Source of the DNA: Pseudomonas asplenii | Lineage (GTDB): Bacteria; Pseudomonadota; Gammaproteobacteria; Pseudomonadales; Pseudomonadaceae | DNA: 64,000 nt | Assembly (NCBI RefSeq): GCF_001293465.1 | Contig: NZ_JSYZ01000004.1 | Span: 62,001-126,000, forward strand | Direction of reading: 5' to 3' | Part shown: positions 30,703 through 39,367 of the stretch, in pieces | Layout: every line of letters starts with the position of its first letter | Numbering within the stretch: the stretch's first letter is position 1 | Translations under genes and position numbers: made by a program | The notes under the pieces: model-generated | Told to the model about the DNA's origin: nothing | The model's database searches: none | Seen by the model: the letters and a program-made list of their open reading frames with translations, nothing else

Positions 30703-31602
30703 ATGGAATTCAAGGAAATACAGGAAGGCTTTGCGAACTTCGGCCCCTACCAGACCTGGTATCGGGTGACCGGTGACCTGGCCAATGGCCGCACACCCCT
30801 GGTGATTCTCCACGGGGGCCCGGGTTGCACCCACGATTATGTCGACGCCTTCAAGGACATCGCCGCCAGCGGCCACGCGGTGGTGCATTACGATCAACTG
30901 GGCAACGGCAAGTCCACCCACCTGCCCGATCAGGACCCTTCATTCTGGACCGTCCAGCTGTTTCTCGACGAACTGGACAACCTGCTCGACCACCTCGGCA
31001 TCCGCCAGCACTACGTGCTGCTCGGCCAGTCCTGGGGCGGCATGCTCGCCAGCGAGCACGCGGTTCGTCAGCCGGCCGGGCTCAAGGCGCTGATTCTCGC
31101 CAACTCGCCATCGTGCATGCGCACCTGGGTCAGCGAAGCCAACCGCCTGCGCGAGCAACTGCCACCCGCGGTGCAGCAGGCCCTGCTCAAGCACGAGAAG
31201 GCCGGTACCTACAGTGATCCGGAATACGTCGAGGCGTCGCGGGTCTTCTATGACCGCCACGTCTGCCGCATCAGTCCCTGGCCGGAAGAGGTGGCGCGCA
31301 CCTTCGCCCAGGTCGATGCCGACCCGACCGTCTACCACACCATGAGCGGCCCGACCGAGTTCCATGTCATCGGTTCGCTGAAGGACTGGACCATCATCGA
31401 TCGCCTGCACCGGGTCCAGGTGCCGACACTGGTCATCTCCGGCCGCCACGACGAAGCGACCGAAGCGGTGGTCAAACCCTACGTGGAGAAGATCGCCGGC
31501 GCGCGCTGGGCGCTGTTCGAAGACTCCAGCCACATGCCCCACGTCGAGGAACGCCAGGCGTGCATGGGCACGGTCCTGCAATTCCTTGACGAAAGCCTCT
31601 AG
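30703..31602 (+). CDS. pipA: Proline iminopeptidase-like hydrolase (PipA-type)
   Basis: A 299-aa S33 alpha/beta hydrolase. The oxyanion loop is [12 protein letters not shown], the nucleophile S110 (GQSWGG), the acid D250 (GRHDEA) and the base H277 ([10 protein letters not shown]). The ATG at 30703 has GGAGCTTGGCGAG upstream. It is related to, but clearly different from, the peptidase on the other side of the regulator, so each may act on different substrates. In studied PipR systems the adjacent proline iminopeptidase gene is the main regulated target; symbol transferred on that basis. Confidence 0.85.
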   Translation: MEFKEIQEGFANFGPYQTWYRVTGDLANGRTPLVILHGGPGCTHDYVDAFKDIAASGHAVVHYDQLGNGKSTHLPDQDPSFWTVQLFLDELDNLLDHLGIRQHYVLLGQSWGGMLASEHAVRQPAGLKALILANSPSCMRTWVSEANRLREQLPPAVQQALLKHEKAGTYSDPEYVEASRVFYDRHVCRISPWPEEVARTFAQVDADPTVYHTMSGPTEFHVIGSLKDWTIIDRLHRVQVPTLVISGRHDEATEAVVKPYVEKIAGARWALFEDSSHMPHVEERQACMGTVLQFLDESL

Positions 31603-31634
31603 CCCGCTGCTTCGCCCCTGCCCCTTCGAGAACT

Positions 31635-31662
31635 GCCCGGTCTGATCCAGACCGGGCTTTTT
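31635..31662 (+). terminator. Intrinsic terminator after pipA
   Basis: GCCCGGTCTG and CAGACCGGGC form a perfect 10-bp stem with an ATC loop, followed by T5. It closes the PipR locus. Confidence 0.92.
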
Positions 31663-31814
31663 CGGCTACGCTGCATTCCGGCTCGCGCATCAGGAACGCT
31701 GATCATCCTGCAACACCCAGACCTATAAGGCCCGCTCAGGCTTGTGAGCGACGCAGGGCGAGCATTAGATTAGCCAATAATCTCTGGCCTCCAGAATAAG
31801 CAGAAGGGATAAGC

Positions 31815-32882
31815 ATGGCGCTTACTGACCAGTCCACTCAAATCCGTGCCGGCGAAGAACTCGATGCCGCCCTGATCGACCCATACCTCAAGGCGCATAT
31901 TCCCGGCCTCAGCGGCGAACCGAGCATCAGCCAGTTCCCCGGCGGGGCCTCGAACCTCACCTACCTGATCCAGTACCCCGAGCAGGAGTTCGTCCTGCGG
32001 CGGCCACCGTTCGGCCACAAGGCCAAGTCGGCCCACGACATGGGCCGCGAATTCCGCATCCTCAACCAGCTCCGGGACGGCTTCCCGTACTGCCCCAAGG
32101 CCTATGCGCACTGCACCGACGAAAGCCTGATCGGTTCCGAGTTCTACGTCATGGAGCGGGTCAAGGGGATCATCCTGCGCTCCGAACTGCCGCCGGAACT
32201 GGGCCTCGATGCCGCCCGTACCGAGGCCCTGTGCAAGAGTTTCATCGACCGCCTGGTGGAACTGCACCGCGTCGACTACACCGCCTGTGGCCTGGCCGAC
32301 CTGGGCAAGCCGGAAGGTTATGTCGAGCGTCAGATCCGCGGCTGGAGCGAGCGTTATGAAAAGGCCATGACCCCGGATGCGCCGAGCTGGGCAGCGGTCA
32401 AGGCCTGGTTGAAAGACAAGATGCCGGCCGACCACCCGACGTCCAGCATCGTCCACAACGACTACCGCTTCGACAACGTCATCCTCGACCCCGAGAACCC
32501 GATGCAGATCATCGGCGTACTCGACTGGGAACTGACCACCCTCGGCAACCCGCTGATGGACCTGGGCAACACCCTCGCCTACTGGATCGAGGCCGACGAC
32601 CCGGCACCGGTGCAACTGATGCGCCGCCAGCCCAGCCACGCGCCAGGCATGCTCAGCCGCCGCCAGTTCGTCGAGTACTACGCCGAGCGTGCGGGCCTGG
32701 CGATCGACAACTTCGACTTCTACTACACCTACGGCCTGTTCCGCCTGGCCGGCATCGTGCAACAGATCTACTACCGCTTCTACCACGGCCAGACCCAGGA
32801 CAAACGCTTCGCGCAATTCATTCACATGAACAAGCTGCTGGAGCAGATGAGCCTGCAGGTCATCCGCAACTCCAGCCTCTGA
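31815..32882 (+). CDS. Aminoglycoside-phosphotransferase-fold kinase (acyl-CoA-metabolism associated)
   Basis: A 355-aa APH/choline-kinase-fold protein. The glycine-rich region is FPGGASNLTYLI, the catalytic loop is VHNDYRFDNVI and the metal-binding segment is VLDWELTTLGNPLMDLG. It resembles the kinase half of ACAD10/11 proteins, which phosphorylate 4-hydroxyacyl-CoAs in an alternative degradation route. The following SDR gene, 24 bp downstream, fits such a lipid role. The substrate is inference; antibiotic resistance is unlikely. Confidence 0.85.
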   Translation: MALTDQSTQIRAGEELDAALIDPYLKAHIPGLSGEPSISQFPGGASNLTYLIQYPEQEFVLRRPPFGHKAKSAHDMGREFRILNQLRDGFPYCPKAYAHCTDESLIGSEFYVMERVKGIILRSELPPELGLDAARTEALCKSFIDRLVELHRVDYTACGLADLGKPEGYVERQIRGWSERYEKAMTPDAPSWAAVKAWLKDKMPADHPTSSIVHNDYRFDNVILDPENPMQIIGVLDWELTTLGNPLMDLGNTLAYWIEADDPAPVQLMRRQPSHAPGMLSRRQFVEYYAERAGLAIDNFDFYYTYGLFRLAGIVQQIYYRFYHGQTQDKRFAQFIHMNKLLEQMSLQVIRNSSL

Positions 32883-32906
32883 TCGCGACTACAACAAGGA
32901 AAAACC

Positions 32907-33674
32907 ATGTCCAAGACTCAGTTGTTCGACCTCGACGGCAAGATCGCCTTCGTTTCCGGTGCCAGCCGCGGCATCGGTGAAGCCATCGCCCGGCTGCTGG
33001 CCCAACAGGGTGCCCACGTGATCGTCTCCAGCCGCAAGCTCGAAGGCTGCCAGCAGGTGGCCGACGCGATCATCGCCGACGGCGGCAAGGCCACCGCGAT
33101 CGCCTGCCACATCGGCGAGATGGAACAGATCAGCCAAGTCTTCGCCGGCATTCGCGAACAGTTCGGGCGCCTGGACATCCTGGTCAACAACGCGGCGACC
33201 AACCCGCAGTTCTGCAACGTGCTGGACACCGACCTCGGTGCTTTCCAGAAAACCGTCGACGTGAACATCCGCGGCTACTTCTTCATGTCGGTGGAAGCCG
33301 GCAAACTGATGCGCGAGCACGGCGGGGGCAGCATCATCAATGTCGCCTCGATCAACGGCGTCACCCCGGGCATCTTCCAGGGCATCTACTCGGTGACCAA
33401 GGCCGCGGTGATCAACATGACCAAGGTCTTCGCCAAGGAATGCGCGCAGTTCGGCATCCGCTGCAACGCCCTGCTGCCGGGCCTGACCGACACCAAGTTC
33501 GCTTCGGCCCTGGTCAAGAACGACTCGATCCTCAAGACCGCGCTGCAGCAGATCCCGCTCAAGCGCGTGGCCGACCCGAGCGAAATGGCCGGCACCGTGC
33601 TGTACCTGGCCAGCGACGCCTCCAGCTACACCACCGGCGTGGCGCTGAACGTCGACGGTGGTTTCCTCTCCTGA
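32907..33674 (+). CDS. Short-chain dehydrogenase/reductase
   Basis: A 255-aa classical SDR. The cofactor motif is SGASRGIGEAIA, then NNAATNP, the catalytic Ser in NVASINGV, and YSVTKAA gives the Tyr-Lys pair. It is in an apparent operon with the phosphotransferase-fold gene; this pair is also adjacent in P. aeruginosa (from memory, PA1829-PA1828). Substrate is likely a hydroxyacyl or similar alcohol. Confidence 0.92.
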   Translation: MSKTQLFDLDGKIAFVSGASRGIGEAIARLLAQQGAHVIVSSRKLEGCQQVADAIIADGGKATAIACHIGEMEQISQVFAGIREQFGRLDILVNNAATNPQFCNVLDTDLGAFQKTVDVNIRGYFFMSVEAGKLMREHGGGSIINVASINGVTPGIFQGIYSVTKAAVINMTKVFAKECAQFGIRCNALLPGLTDTKFASALVKNDSILKTALQQIPLKRVADPSEMAGTVLYLASDASSYTTGVALNVDGGFLS

Positions 33675-33696
33675 CCCCTGGGTTGCAAAGTCCTCC

Positions 33697-33770
33697 TTGC
33701 AGGAGCCGGCTTGCCCGCGAAGCTTCAGGCGCCCTCACCGCCGCCTTCGCTGGCAAGCCCGGCGCCTGCG
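33697..33770. repeat. Pseudomonas REP inverted pair
   Basis: GCCGGCTTGCCCGCGAAG (33705-33722) faces CTTCGCTGGCAAGCC (33744-33758), a canonical REP palindrome in the 197-bp gap after the SDR gene. Confidence 0.75.
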
Positions 33771-33871
33771 GTCTTGGCCGCCACAGGCCGATCGCTCCGA
33801 CAGATCCAGCTTCCCTGCGCCGATGACCTCGGCTTTGTAACCGTTCGTCGCTCCTGTTAAAGTCCGCGCCC

Positions 33872-34258
33872 ATGAAACTGGCCCGTACCGACCGCTCGCT
33901 CATTGCCTGGATGCTTTACTGCTGCGTCCTGTTCAATGTGTTCGCCTGCAGCATCGGCCACGGGCAGATGGTCGGCCAGCAGCTCAACGGCATCGGCGGG
34001 CAGTTCTGTGCCGTCGACCCGGGCACCCGGGCGCCGCTGTCGAGCAATCCCGCCGAGGAAAAGCTGCCCACCCTGGCCAAGGCCTTCGGCTGCCCGCTGT
34101 GCTCCACCGGTGGCATGGGCCCGGCGCTCAACTCCAGCCTGACCCTGGCGATCCTCCCGGAACAGCACAGCCCGCCGCGGCCCCACAGCCCCCACCTGCC
34201 ACTGCCCAGTCGCTTCACCTGGCCTTCGGCCCATCCCCGCGCACCACCCCTCGCCTGA
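33872..34258 (+). CDS. DUF2946 family protein
   Basis: A 128-aa protein with an N-terminal hydrophobic helix (LIAWMLYCCVLFNVFACSIGHGQM) and a central CPLCSTGG motif with flanking residues typical of DUF2946. The tail is rich in Pro and His. These genes commonly precede TonB-dependent metal receptors, as here, where a receptor follows by 93 bp. A metal-related (perhaps copper) role is inference. Confidence 0.8.
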   Translation: MKLARTDRSLIAWMLYCCVLFNVFACSIGHGQMVGQQLNGIGGQFCAVDPGTRAPLSSNPAEEKLPTLAKAFGCPLCSTGGMGPALNSSLTLAILPEQHSPPRPHSPHLPLPSRFTWPSAHPRAPPLA

Positions 34259-34351
34259 TTCATTGCGCCCAACGATCAGCCCATCCGGTCGACGCCCAAC
34301 CGTGTCGTGCCCGTGCGCGCTGGAGATTTGCCATGACTTCAGGAATTCACC

Positions 34352-36484
34352 ATGAAACGCTTCCCCCTTTTTGCGGGCCTGCTCGGCTGCCTGTGCGCCG
34401 GAGCCTGGGCGCAAGACACGCTCGACCTCGCCCCCATTACCATCGAAGCACAGCCAGCCACCGAACCGGGGCTGGACCTCGACACGCCGATCGCCACCGG
34501 CTCACGCCTGGGCCTGAGCCCACGGGAAACCCCGGCCTCGGTCAGCGTCGCCAACCGTGACAGCCTCGAACGCCACGGTGCGCGCAACTTCCAGGATGCC
34601 GCCAACAGCCTGCCAGGGGTCAACGCCACCGCTCCGCTGGGCTTCGGTGGCTTCGTCTCCTACCGCGGCTTCACCAGCGGCCAGGTCAGCCAGATGTTCA
34701 ACGGCATCGTCGTCCCCACCGGCCTGGCGCGACCGGTGGATGCCTGGATCTACGACCGGGTCGAACTGGTCGGCGGCCCCTCCTCGCTGCTCAATGGCGC
34801 CGGCTCCGTCGGCGGCTCGCTGAACTACATCACCCGGCTCGCCAGCCGCCAGGAACAGGCGGCCGAAGGCAGGATCAGCTATGGCAGCAACGACACACGG
34901 GAAATCTCCTTCGGCCTCAATCACGCCCTGAGCGATCCCGGCGCCGACGTGCAGCACTACGCCCGCCTGGATGTCAGCCACAACGCCAGCAACGGCTACA
35001 TCGACCGCAACCGGCGTGATGCCTGGAGCGCGGCATTCTCGCTGCTTAGCGACCTGACCCCGGACCTGTCCCACACCCTGGCCCTGGAGTATCAGGACGA
35101 GGTGCTCGACAGCCCCTACTGGGGCACGCCGGTGCTCAACCCCAAGGTCGGCGAACTGAAGATCGACAGGCACAACCGTTTCAACAACTACAACGTCGCC
35201 GATGGCCAGTACGTGCAACGCACCCACTGGCTGCGCTCGATCATCGACTACCGGATCAGCGACAGCACCAGCCTGCGCAACACCCTCTATCACCTGGGCA
35301 GCGAACGTGACTACCGCAACCTGGAGACCTATCAGTACAACGCCGACAACACCGCCGTGAACCGCTCCACCGCCTACCTGGTGCGCCACGCCGGCGAGCA
35401 GAACGGCAACCAGTTCGAGTTGCGCCACCAGTCCAGCCTGTTCGGCCTGGACAGCCGCTGGGTCGGCGGTTTCGAGTACCGGGTCAACACCACCACCAAC
35501 CACCCGTGGAATGTCTCGGCCGCCAACAGCGTGAGCCCGGACCACTTCGATCCCGGCTACTTCTATGCGCTGCCCGGTACCCGTCCGGGTTTTGTCAGCG
35601 ACAAGACCAACCAGGTCACCACCCGCGCCCTGTTCGTCGAAAACCGACTGATGCTGACCGACAAGCTGGCCCTGCTGACGGGGCTGCGTTACGACGACAT
35701 CGACCTGGACGTGACCAACCACCGTGTGGTGACCGCCAGCAATCCGCGACACCTGCGCCGGCGCTGGGAACCGATTACCGGGCGCGCCGGGCTGACCTAC
35801 CAGTTCGTGCCCTCGGCCAATGTCTACGTGCAGTACAGCACGGCGGCCGAACAACCCGGCGGCACGCAGAACTTCGACGTTTCCACCGGCAGGCAGTGGG
35901 AAATCGGCAGCAAGTTCGACTATCTCGACGGTCGTGGCAGCGCCACGGCGGCGGCCTATCACATCGTGCGCAAGGACTTCGCCGTCACCGACCCGCTGGA
36001 CCCGAACAACACCCTGCCGGTAGGTCAGCAATCATCGAAAGGCATCGAACTGGCCAGTTCGCTGCGGATCACCCCGAAACTGCTGGCCGAAGGCAACTTC
36101 GCCTGGGTCGATGCGCAGTACGATGAATTCAACGAGAAGAACGCCGCCAGCGTCGTGGTTTCGCGCAAGGGCAACACGCCGACCAATGTGCCGGAACGGG
36201 TGGCCAACCTGTGGCTGACCTATGACTTCGATCCGCACTGGCAAGGGGGTGTCGATGCGCGTCATGTGGCCAGGGTGTATGCCGACAGTGCCAATACCCG
36301 GTACGTGCCGGGCTATACCCTCTATGGCAGCTTCCTGAGCTACAGGCTCGACAACCACACGACGCTGACCGGGCGGGTGCGCAACCTGACCAACCAGGTC
36401 TATGCCGAGTTCGCCCACGTGTCCCCGGCGTATTACCTGGGCACGCCGAGAACCTTCGAGCTGGCGGTACAAACCCGCTTCTGA
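34352..36484 (+). CDS. TonB-dependent outer-membrane receptor
   Basis: A 710-aa receptor. It has a signal peptide (cleaved after GAWA, residue 20), a plug domain (ETPASVSVANRDSLERHGARNFQDAANSLPGV through RVELVGGPSSLLNGAGSVGGSLNYIT), and a 22-strand-type barrel ending in Phe (LAVQTRF). It belongs to the siderophore-receptor-like branch. No biosynthesis genes or Fur-like site were recognised nearby, so the ligand is open. With DUF2946 upstream a metal complex is plausible. Confidence 0.92.
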   Translation: MKRFPLFAGLLGCLCAGAWAQDTLDLAPITIEAQPATEPGLDLDTPIATGSRLGLSPRETPASVSVANRDSLERHGARNFQDAANSLPGVNATAPLGFGGFVSYRGFTSGQVSQMFNGIVVPTGLARPVDAWIYDRVELVGGPSSLLNGAGSVGGSLNYITRLASRQEQAAEGRISYGSNDTREISFGLNHALSDPGADVQHYARLDVSHNASNGYIDRNRRDAWSAAFSLLSDLTPDLSHTLALEYQDEVLDSPYWGTPVLNPKVGELKIDRHNRFNNYNVADGQYVQRTHWLRSIIDYRISDSTSLRNTLYHLGSERDYRNLETYQYNADNTAVNRSTAYLVRHAGEQNGNQFELRHQSSLFGLDSRWVGGFEYRVNTTTNHPWNVSAANSVSPDHFDPGYFYALPGTRPGFVSDKTNQVTTRALFVENRLMLTDKLALLTGLRYDDIDLDVTNHRVVTASNPRHLRRRWEPITGRAGLTYQFVPSANVYVQYSTAAEQPGGTQNFDVSTGRQWEIGSKFDYLDGRGSATAAAYHIVRKDFAVTDPLDPNNTLPVGQQSSKGIELASSLRITPKLLAEGNFAWVDAQYDEFNEKNAASVVVSRKGNTPTNVPERVANLWLTYDFDPHWQGGVDARHVARVYADSANTRYVPGYTLYGSFLSYRLDNHTTLTGRVRNLTNQVYAEFAHVSPAYYLGTPRTFELAVQTRF

Positions 36485-36497
36485 TGGGTTCAGAGAT

Positions 36498-36602
36498 CGG
36501 ATAAATCCTCCCACAGTGCCCGCGTCGTTCGCAGGATCCATGCACGGCGCGAGCACTTGGGGGAGCCGGCGGTCCGGCGTCCCGGTTCATCCGCGAACAG
36601 GC
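36498..36602. repeat. REP pair (CGGATAAATCC / GGGAGCCGGCGGTCC type)
   Basis: CGGATAAATCCTCCCAC at 36498 and GGGAGCCGGCGGTCC...TTCATCCGCGAACAGG at 36561-36602 form an inverted arrangement between convergent genes. The right half is nearly identical to the copy at 59290-59321 apart from an 8-bp insertion. Confidence 0.75.
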
Positions 36603-36613
36603 CGCCACCGAAC

Positions 36614-37624
36614 CTACAGACTGTCAGCGACCTTCTGCGCCACATCCGCCGGCACCCAGGCCTTCCAGACCTGCGGGTTGTCCTTGAGAAAGGCCCGGGC
36701 CACCTGATCCGGCGGCAGGCGTTCCTCGCTCATTTTCGCCAGCGCCTGGTTCAACAGGTCGATCGGCAGGTCGACCTTGGCGAAGAACGCCACCACCTGC
36801 GGATGTTGCTGGCGGAACGGTGCCGACACGCCGATACTCAGCTTCGAGGCCAGTGACCGGGTCGGCTTGGGGTCGGGATTGTCGGCATCGGTCAGGGTCT
36901 TCCAGGCCTCGGCATCGAACGGCGGCTCCTGCAGTTGCACCAGCTTGAACTTGCCCAGCAGCGGCGTCGGCGACCAGTAGTAGAACAGGATCGGCTTGCC
37001 GCGCCGAATCGACGAGGTGATTTCGGCATCCAGCGCCGCACCGGAGCCACTGCGGAAGTTCACATAGCTGTCGCTCAGGCCATAGGCCTTGAGCTTCTGC
37101 TTGTTGACGATCTCGGAGGTCCAACCGATCGGGCTGTTGAGAAAGCGCCCCTTGCCGGGCGACTCCGGGTCCTGGAACACCGCCTTGTAGCGCTTGAGAT
37201 CCTCGACACTGCGCAGCCCCGGCGCCAGGGGCTTGATACCCCGCTCGGGGTCACCCTTGATCACATATTCCGGCACCCACCAGCCCTCGGTCGCGCCCTT
37301 GACGGTATCCCCCACCGCCACGACCTCGCCCGCCGCCTCGGCCTTGACCCAGACCGGGCTGCGCCCGGCCCACTCCTCGCCGATCACCTGGATATCGTTT
37401 TTGGCCAGCGCGGTTTCCAGGGTCACGGTAGTGCCTGGCAGCGTGTCCGTCGGCAAGCCGTAGCCCTTCTCGACTATATGTCGCAACAGCTCGGTGATCA
37501 GGCTGCCACTTTCCCAGTTCAGGTCGGCAAAGTGGATCGGAACCGCCGCACGGGCCGGAAGCGCCGCGAAGGCAACGCTCAATACCGCCAGGGAGCCGGC
37601 GAACAGCGCACGAAATCCTTTCAT
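36614..37624 (-). CDS. Glycine betaine/choline-type ABC substrate-binding protein (OpuAC)
   Basis: A 336-aa periplasmic protein with a signal peptide (AVLSVAFAALPARA, cut near residue 26). The mature start VPIHFADLNWESGSLITELL and the PILFYYWSPTPLLGKFKLVQL segment are OpuAC/ProX family features, the aromatic residues forming the quaternary-amine box. No permease or ATPase gene adjoins it. In Pseudomonas several orphan binding proteins share one core transporter, so this is probably such an orphan for betaine, choline, carnitine or a related ligand. Confidence 0.88.
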   Translation of the reverse strand: MKGFRALFAGSLAVLSVAFAALPARAAVPIHFADLNWESGSLITELLRHIVEKGYGLPTDTLPGTTVTLETALAKNDIQVIGEEWAGRSPVWVKAEAAGEVVAVGDTVKGATEGWWVPEYVIKGDPERGIKPLAPGLRSVEDLKRYKAVFQDPESPGKGRFLNSPIGWTSEIVNKQKLKAYGLSDSYVNFRSGSGAALDAEITSSIRRGKPILFYYWSPTPLLGKFKLVQLQEPPFDAEAWKTLTDADNPDPKPTRSLASKLSIGVSAPFRQQHPQVVAFFAKVDLPIDLLNQALAKMSEERLPPDQVARAFLKDNPQVWKAWVPADVAQKVADSL

Positions 37625-37728
37625 GGGTCTACCTCAGTCATGGAGTCACCCTCGACGCGTTGCCGAAAGTCTCTGAATTAATCAGTCAACTGACTTTAGT
37701 AGAGGTTCCCTGACAATCACGGCGCGCT

Positions 37729-37932
37729 TCAAACCGTAGCGTGCGTCTGAAGTTGCTGCAACTCGCGCCGGACCATGCTGGCGTATTCGGCCGGGGTCAT
37801 TGCATAGAGCTGTGAAGCGACCCATGGCAACCAGGCGCCCTGCAACTCGCCCTTGCGTTCGAACAGGCGCCGGGCATCGCGGCGGGCCTGCTCCAGGTGC
37901 TGCTGATGAAACCCGGCCCTGCCGCCACTCAT
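37729..37932 (-). CDS. 67-aa conserved-type hypothetical protein
   Basis: A small basic protein starting MSGGRAGFHQQHLEQARRDA. It is mostly helical and charged, without membrane segment or Cys. The ATG at 37932 overlaps the stop of the upstream gene by 4 bp, which supports it being real and coupled. Function is unrecognised. Confidence 0.6.
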   Translation of the reverse strand: MSGGRAGFHQQHLEQARRDARRLFERKGELQGAWLPWVASQLYAMTPAEYASMVRRELQQLQTHATV

Positions 37933-38399
37933 TGCTCGCTGGCCTTGAATGTCAGCTCGCCCTTGCGCCACTTCGCGGCCTTTCGGGTGACGTCCTTGAG
38001 GGTCTTGGTCAGGCCTTCCTGCAGCTGTTCATGGGCCGCGAACACCATCACCACGGTATGACCTTCCTTGAACAGGATGCCGTGGCCCTGTTCGCAGGTG
38101 ACATAGGCGTAATCGCCCAGTCCATAGACCGTCAGCTTGATTTCGCGAAACTTGATATCGAACTTCCCACCTTCGCGACTGGGCAGTACCGAGGCGCGGA
38201 AATGATCGCCGACTTTCAGTTCAAGACGCTGTTTGTCATCGACGACCATCGCCGTTTCAGTGTCGATTTCAGCGATATAGATGCCTTCGGCGGTTTGTTC
38301 GGTGATGTAGACGAAACGTGATTGAAACTGCTTGACCAGCTTTGCCCGCAGGTCGCCCAGTACGAACAATGCGTGCATATCCAGATTACTGACTGCCAA
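37929..38399 (-). CDS. 156-aa hypothetical protein
   Basis: The start appears to be TTG at 38399, preceded by GAGGG. An internal ATG at 38378 would give 149 aa but lacks a ribosome site. The sequence is beta-rich (FVYITEQTAEGIYIAEIDTE, KLTVYGLGDYAYVTCEQGHG) with one Cys and a Lys-rich C-terminus. It is soluble, without signal peptide. It overlaps the 67-aa gene by 4 bp. I do not recognise the family. Confidence 0.65.
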   Translation of the reverse strand: MAVSNLDMHALFVLGDLRAKLVKQFQSRFVYITEQTAEGIYIAEIDTETAMVVDDKQRLELKVGDHFRASVLPSREGGKFDIKFREIKLTVYGLGDYAYVTCEQGHGILFKEGHTVVMVFAAHEQLQEGLTKTLKDVTRKAAKWRKGELTFKASEQ

Positions 38400-38920
38400 C
38401 GAAAAGCCCTCAAACCCAAAAATGAAGCCGCCCGGCAGGGAGCAGGCAGCACAAGTCCTTCGGTCATTGCCGACGGTTACTCACTGGAAACCCTGATGAC
38501 TGCGTGTCGACCCCGCGCAGGTCGCGTGAAAAGACACAGAGAGACTAATGGATCAAAAGCCCCGTTACTTCTGCGAATACTCACCAGGGTGTGAAGGAAA
38601 ACACCGCATATCGCTGACGCCAGCCAGTGGGACAGTGAAGTTGCGGAGATGACCTTTCTGAAAAAGCGAAGTTTCCGACGTGCAAGTTGAAAGCCCCCCA
38701 GAACAACGATCGGGGGCACGACTTCGATTTTAGAACACGTCGACCCGTCACTGCCAATCAAACCACCGTCAAGTGGTATCAGACAAGACAAAAAGTACTG
38801 ACCGATTACCGGCCTGGCAATCCCTTACGGCATGGAACCGGCGATTTCCGCAGTATGGCCGCTCAAGCACCCGGTAACGATGCCGATACAAGGGCAGGCA
38901 TTCATTGAACGGAGTCCATG
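38400..38920. other. 521-bp gap without a confident gene
   Basis: Base composition is more AT-rich than the neighbours. It contains a GCCCCC/GGGGGC hairpin (about 38693-38717) and several short frames on both strands, none with a good start, length or recognisable protein. It divides a minus-strand pair from a plus-strand gene, so promoters for both should lie here. No RNA gene was recognised. Confidence 0.5.
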
Positions 38921-39334
38921 ATGATCAGCCTGAATCCACTCGCGATCCCCATGCCTTCGCTGACCAGCCGCAGCGACGACACCGAGGATGCGGCGCCGGT
39001 CCTGTCGATTCGCGCCCTGCTCGGCGAGGACGCCGACAGCGACTTCAACACCGTGTCTGCCGGCAACAGCCTGGCCGGCAATGAGTTGGCGGCGAAAAAC
39101 CGCGTCAAGCAGTTGAAGAAACAGATCGAACAACTGCAGCAGAAACTGCGGCGGGCCAACGCCCGCCTGGCAGCGCTGAAAAAGGCCCGCTACCGCAGCG
39201 AAGAGGCCCGCAATGCGGCCCTCCAGCCGGCCCGGGCCGAGGTGATGGCGCTCAACAGCGCCTTGAGCAGTGTCAATATCGCGCTGTTCATGGCGCAGAA
39301 ACTGCTGGCCGGGATGGTCAACACGACCGTCTGA
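38921..39334 (+). CDS. Coiled-coil hypothetical protein
   Basis: A 137-aa protein. The middle (about residues 60-93, NRVKQLKKQIEQLQQKLRRA and on) is a strong basic coiled coil. The N-terminus is acidic and low in structure, and a hydrophobic patch lies near the end (SSVNIALFMAQKLLAGM). Two ATGs lie at 38918 and 38921; GGAG at 38911 is better spaced for the second. Such short coiled-coil proteins with weak conservation are common in Pseudomonas; function is unknown. Confidence 0.7.
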   Translation: MISLNPLAIPMPSLTSRSDDTEDAAPVLSIRALLGEDADSDFNTVSAGNSLAGNELAAKNRVKQLKKQIEQLQQKLRRANARLAALKKARYRSEEARNAALQPARAEVMALNSALSSVNIALFMAQKLLAGMVNTTV

Positions 39335-39367
39335 CAGCGCCGCCCCCATCAGGCGCGGGGCCAGCGG

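Noticed and set aside
31815..32882. Aminoglycoside resistance gene
   Set aside because: The kinase fold is shared, but the sequence is of the acyl-CoA-associated branch and sits with an SDR in core genome.
38548..38652. 34-codon frame starting MDQKPRYFCEYSPGCEG
   Set aside because: Two Cys and a start are present but the ribosome site is weak and nothing supports coding; left as part of the gap.
38477..38791. 104-codon minus-strand frame in the 38.4-38.9 kb gap
   Set aside because: Mixed hydrophobic and basic composition without a recognisable domain or ribosome site, and it crosses a hairpin; treated as non-coding.
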